A DNA stretch of 9,543 nt from Paludibacter sp. (GTDB lineage: Bacteria; Bacteroidota; Bacteroidia; Bacteroidales; Paludibacteraceae), in contig WRGS01000186.1 of the NCBI GenBank assembly GCA_009787075.1, forward strand, positions 1 through 9,543, written 5' to 3'. Numbering within the stretch: the first letter of the stretch is position 1; every line of letters begins with the position of its first letter. Position numbers and translations under genes: made by a program. Below the pieces are notes generated by a model. The model saw only the letters and a list, made by a program, of their open reading frames with translations, was not told where the DNA came from and ran no database searches. Below are positions 6,770-9,543 of this stretch, one piece after another.

Positions 6770-8104
6770 TCAATAAGCTGCAGCGGCACTCGACCGTCCT
6801 TTTATTCTGCCCGATTTAAGTAAACCGTCATAATGGCGCATAAGCAGGTGGCTTTCAATCTGTTGCAACGTGTCAAGCACAACGCCGACCAAAATCAGCA
6901 ACGATGTTCCTCCAAAAAATTGTGCAAATCCGTGAGTAACCTTGAACAGACGCGCTATTGCAGGCAAAATGGCAACTATTGCCAAAAATATTGACCCCGG
7001 CAATGTTATGCGCGACATAATTTCGTCAAGATAATCTGCGGTTTTTTTACCAGGTTTAACTCCCGGAATAAAGCCACTATTTCGTTTCATATCTTCTGCC
7101 ATCTGCTTTGGATTTACCGTAATTGCTGTATAGAAATAAGTAAACACCACAATCAGAATGAAGAAAACAGCATTATAAAAGAATTTATCACTATTTACAA
7201 GTCCCTGCCAAAACGCACCCACGCTGTCAACTTTTGAAAAACCGATTATTGTCAGCGGAATAAACATTATTGCCTGAGCAAAAATGATTGGCATAACACC
7301 TGCAGCGTTAACTTTAAGCGGAATATACTGCCGAACTCCGCCATATTGTTTGTTTCCAACAACACGTTTTGCGTATTGTACAGGAATTTTGCGCGTTCCC
7401 TGAACAAGCAGAATAGACAAACCGATAACGACAATCAAAGCAATAATTTCGAGCAGCAACATTACATATCCACCTCCTACATCACCTGTACGACTAACAA
7501 CCTCTTGAAGCAATGCCTCAGGCAAACGAGCAATGATACCAATCATAATTATTAACGAAATTCCGTTGCCAATTCCACGGTCGGTAATTCTTTCGCCAAG
7601 CCACATTACAAACATTGAGCCTGCGCACAAAATTATTGTACTTGATGCCTGAAACCAAAATCCACCAGGCAAACCGCCTTGCAATTGCACACTCAAGTTA
7701 ATCAAATAAGATGGTCCTTGCAGCAGCAAAATTGGAACTGTCAGATAACGTGTAAATTGATTCATCCATTTGCGTCCGCTTTCGCCTTCACGCTGCTTTT
7801 TTTGGAATGCAGGAACTGCAATCGTCAGCAGTTGCACAACGATTGATGCCGAAATATAGGGCATGATTCCCAAAGCGAAAATTGATGCATTGGCAAACGC
7901 GCCGCCTGTAAACATATTGAGCAGTCCGAGCAATCCACCTTCGGTTTGCGCTTTTAACCCACCCAAAGCCTGTGGGTCGATTCCCGGCAACACAATATAT
8001 GAACCGAAACGATAAATCAGCACAAACAACAGCGTTATGAGCAACCGATTGCGCAAATCTTCAATTTTCCAAATATTTTGTAATGTCTCGATGAACTTCT
8101 TCAT
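6770..8104 (-). CDS. secY: Protein translocase subunit SecY
   Basis: The pore-forming subunit of the SecYEG translocon in the inner membrane, which moves unfolded proteins out and inserts membrane proteins. The 444-aa length is typical. Ten hydrophobic segments can be placed at about 20-38, 72-97, 117-136, 151-170, 180-198, 213-235, 265-288, 308-330, 366-386 and 394-415. The plug region (about 55-70) is followed by FALGIMPYISASIVVQLL. The cytosolic loops that contact SecA and the ribosome are conserved: GTRKIPVQYAKRVVGNKQYGG (from 236) and RNSGFIPGVKPGKKTADYL (341-359). It lies 14 nt after rplO and 24 nt before map. The lipoprotein encoded two genes upstream would itself need this channel, which is a link by function only. 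Confidence 0.98.
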   Translation of the reverse strand: MKKFIETLQNIWKIEDLRNRLLITLLFVLIYRFGSYIVLPGIDPQALGGLKAQTEGGLLGLLNMFTGGAFANASIFALGIMPYISASIVVQLLTIAVPAFQKKQREGESGRKWMNQFTRYLTVPILLLQGPSYLINLSVQLQGGLPGGFWFQASSTIILCAGSMFVMWLGERITDRGIGNGISLIIMIGIIARLPEALLQEVVSRTGDVGGGYVMLLLEIIALIVVIGLSILLVQGTRKIPVQYAKRVVGNKQYGGVRQYIPLKVNAAGVMPIIFAQAIMFIPLTIIGFSKVDSVGAFWQGLVNSDKFFYNAVFFILIVVFTYFYTAITVNPKQMAEDMKRNSGFIPGVKPGKKTADYLDEIMSRITLPGSIFLAIVAILPAIARLFKVTHGFAQFFGGTSLLILVGVVLDTLQQIESHLLMRHYDGLLKSGRIKGRSSAAAAY

Positions 8105-8118
8105 TATATTTACATATC

Positions 8119-8565
8119 TTAAAGTTTAGAAACTGTGCCTCCAACTGCCTTAATGGCTTCTTCGGCTGATTTTGAAAAGGCATTTGCCTCTACGTCCAAT
8201 TTAGTTGTGAGCGCACCATTGCCCAAAATTTTTACCAAAACGTTTTTGGAAATAAATCCGGCTTCGCGCAATTCGTTCAAACCGATTTTTGTCAGTTTTT
8301 TCTCTTCGGCAAGCGTTTGCAGAGTTGAGATATTAATCGCTTTATATTCTACGCGATTGAAATTTTTGAAACCGAATTTTGGCAAACGGCGTTGAATAGG
8401 CATTTGTCCGCCTTCAAAACCTGTTTTTTGCTTATAACCCGAACGCGATTTTGCTCCTTTGTGCCCACGTGTAGAAGTTCCACCCAAACCAGAACCAGTA
8501 CCACGACCGATACGTTTTCCTTGTTTTACTGAACCTGCTGCCGGAGTTAAATTATGTAATTCCAT
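8119..8565 (-). CDS. rplO: Large-subunit ribosomal protein L15 (uL15)
   Basis: A late-assembling 50S protein that contacts several 23S rRNA domains. The length of 148 aa is normal. The extended glycine-rich N-terminal half is diagnostic: LTPAAGSVKQGKRIGRGTGSG (from residue 6), RGHKGAKSRSG (33-43) and FEGGQMPIQRRLPKFGF (50-66). The globular C-terminal half ends with the VKILGNGALTTKLDVEANAFS block and AIKAVGGTVSKL. secY follows after 14 nt as expected, but the upstream neighbour is a lipoprotein gene 44 nt away rather than rpmD. That 44-nt gap shows neither a clear promoter nor a terminator. Confidence 0.97.
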   Translation of the reverse strand: MELHNLTPAAGSVKQGKRIGRGTGSGLGGTSTRGHKGAKSRSGYKQKTGFEGGQMPIQRRLPKFGFKNFNRVEYKAINISTLQTLAEEKKLTKIGLNELREAGFISKNVLVKILGNGALTTKLDVEANAFSKSAEEAIKAVGGTVSKL

Positions 8566-8609
8566 TTTTTTACTATTTCTTTTTAATAATACTTTAATTT
8601 TTATTAATT

Positions 8610-9230
8610 TTATTCCTTCGCATAATCTGCAGGAATATCAAAAATGCCTGTAGGAACGTCTTCTGCAATTGATGTAGCACGCATAACATCTTCCATAGTG
8701 GTTTCACTTTCGCCCAACTTCTGAAGAAGGCAAACACTATTCCATAAACCAACCGAACCTATTAAACCTGCTGCTGTCTGTGTATATACCACACATTCTT
8801 TGCCTGCAACAACTTCGGTAGTTCTTTTAGCGTTCGACTTTTGATAGTTGCTTTCATTAAGAATTGACGTATGCATCAAACGTTTGGTGACTAATTCCGA
8901 CACGTTTTCATCTTTATACTTCTTTGTTGAAATTTGCAAGTTGTAGGCTTTGCCTGCAGTCTCGTCAAATATTTCAATATAATCCAAATCTGGTTTAGTA
9001 GTATAATAATGTTCTATACGCATCTTTTTGCCATAGTCGTCAAAATAAAAAGTTTCCGTCATATCCAAAATACCAGCACGTACATTATAATGTACAGTCG
9101 CCTTTTTTATCGTAAACAGATATTTTGCTGTTTCGACGGTACTTTTGTCTTCCTTTTTATTATTGTTGCTACAACTTGTCAGTGCCACGCCTGCCAATGC
9201 TGTCATAATAAAAATAAAATATTTTTTCAT
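8610..9230 (-). CDS. Uncharacterised secreted lipoprotein inserted between rpmD and rplO
   Basis: I do not recognise a named family with certainty. The 206-aa product starts with a lipoprotein signal peptide: MKKY, a hydrophobic stretch (5-17) and a lipobox L17-T18-S19-C20, so it should be lipidated at C20 and anchored in the inner or outer membrane. A polar linker (SNNNKKEDKS, 21-30) follows; its acids lie at 27-28, so it is not a clear Bacteroidetes surface-export signal. The mature part looks rich in beta strands, with FYFDDYGKKMRIEHYY (61-76), AGKECVVYTQ (142-151), GLWNSVCLL (161-169) and an FDIPADY ending. This pattern resembles Bacteroidetes DUF4412-like lipoproteins, a tentative memory-based comparison. 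Two further cysteines, C146 and C167, could form a disulfide. It starts 18 nt after rpmD and ends 44 nt before rplO on the same strand, so it is probably co-transcribed. Base composition is not obviously foreign. Function is unknown. Confidence 0.85.
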   Translation of the reverse strand: MKKYFIFIMTALAGVALTSCSNNNKKEDKSTVETAKYLFTIKKATVHYNVRAGILDMTETFYFDDYGKKMRIEHYYTTKPDLDYIEIFDETAGKAYNLQISTKKYKDENVSELVTKRLMHTSILNESNYQKSNAKRTTEVVAGKECVVYTQTAAGLIGSVGLWNSVCLLQKLGESETTMEDVMRATSIAEDVPTGIFDIPADYAKE

Positions 9231-9248
9231 TTTATTCTAAATTTTTAT

Positions 9249-9425
9249 TTACTCAACAACTTTTACTAAATGTTTTACTTTTTCAACCATTCCCAAAATT
9301 GACGGCGTATTTTCGTGTTCAACAATGGAATTCATTTTTCTCAAACCTAATGCCTCCATCACAAGTTTCTGATTTTTAGGCGATTTGATTGTGCTTCTTA
9401 CTTTTTGTATTCTAATTTTTGCCAT
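9249..9425 (-). CDS. rpmD: Large-subunit ribosomal protein L30 (uL30)
   Basis: A small 50S protein on the 23S rRNA surface. The complete frame encodes 58 aa, from the ATG at 9425 to the TAA at 9249-9251, the usual bacterial size. It begins MAKIRIQKVRSTIKSPKNQK, continues LVMEALGLRKMNSIVEHENT and ends in the GMVEKVKHLVKVVE helix; the GLRK and PSILGMVEKV portions are typical. It lies 22 nt after rpsE, the standard spc-operon order, but is followed 18 nt later by the lipoprotein gene instead of directly by rplO. Confidence 0.95.
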   Translation of the reverse strand: MAKIRIQKVRSTIKSPKNQKLVMEALGLRKMNSIVEHENTPSILGMVEKVKHLVKVVE

Positions 9426-9431
9426 AAAAAA

Positions 9432-9438
9432 TTCCTTT
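9432..9438 (-). promoter_or_regulatory. Shine-Dalgarno-like site before rpmD
   Basis: Read on the minus strand, AAAGGAA lies 6 nt upstream of the rpmD ATG, at good Shine-Dalgarno spacing. It stands out because the other starts in the window are preceded by A/T-rich sequence lacking this motif at proper spacing, as is usual in Bacteroidetes. Whether it is used is unknown; it could be chance in a purine-rich gap. Confidence 0.4.
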
Positions 9439-9447
9439 CAAAAAATT

Positions 9448-9543
9448 TTAACCGTTAAACACTCTTGATAATGAAATTCCACGATTTTGCGCAATCATAC
9501 GCGCATCGCGCAATTCGCTCAATGCGAGCATAGTTGCTTTTAC
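9448..9543 (-). CDS. rpsE: Small-subunit ribosomal protein S5 (uS5), C-terminal fragment cut by the window edge
   Basis: Only the last 31 codons plus the TAA stop (9448-9450) lie in the window; the 5' part continues beyond position 9543. The visible peptide contains KATMLALSELRDARMIAQNR and ends GISLSRVFNG, matching the C-terminal helix and tail of S5. S5 is a 30S protein near the mRNA entry site that contributes to decoding fidelity. Its position 22 nt before rpmD is the expected spc-operon order and supports the assignment despite the short length. Confidence 0.9.
   Translation of the reverse strand, partial: VKATMLALSELRDARMIAQNRGISLSRVFNG

Overview
The window reads as the distal part of a Bacteroidetes (probably Bacteroidales) ribosomal-protein supercluster, all on the minus strand, facing one plus-strand stringent-response gene. 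The lineage call rests on four things: the gene order with map and infA between secY and rpmJ and no adk; an RNA polymerase alpha beginning MAILAFQKPDKV; an L36 lacking most of its zinc ligands; and A/T-rich gene starts that almost all lack a Shine-Dalgarno sequence. The taxon is an inference from protein features, not from a database comparison.

Layout. Positions 25-2214 (+) hold a long RelA/SpoT homolog (RSH). It converges on the ribosomal operon, and a perfect 13-bp hairpin at 2232-2264 can terminate transcription from both sides. In transcription order on the minus strand, right to left, come rpsE (S5, C-terminal end only), rpmD (L30), an unexpected lipoprotein gene, rplO (L15), secY, map, infA, rpmJ (L36, too short to be found by length alone), rpsM (S13), rpsK (S11), rpsD (S4), rpoA and rplQ (L17). 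Gaps are 6-57 nt except one 164-nt AT-rich gap between rpsK and rpsD, which carries competing inverted repeats. No stretch above 300 bases is without a gene.

How the genes work together. The minus-strand block supplies ribosomal subunits, initiation factor IF-1, the SecY translocon pore, N-terminal methionine removal and the RNA polymerase alpha subunit, i.e. one growth-linked expression unit. The convergent RSH is predicted to make the alarmone (p)ppGpp, which normally represses such operons. Its hydrolase domain has lost nearly all of its metal ligands, so it looks synthesis-only.

Most of the window is ordinary core genome. The three points that stand out are the secreted lipoprotein gene inserted between rpmD and rplO, the hydrolase-dead RSH that nevertheless keeps a bifunctional-type basic synthetase motif, and the structured rpsK-rpsD gap. 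I see no mobile element, tRNA, CRISPR array or convincing new multi-gene system.
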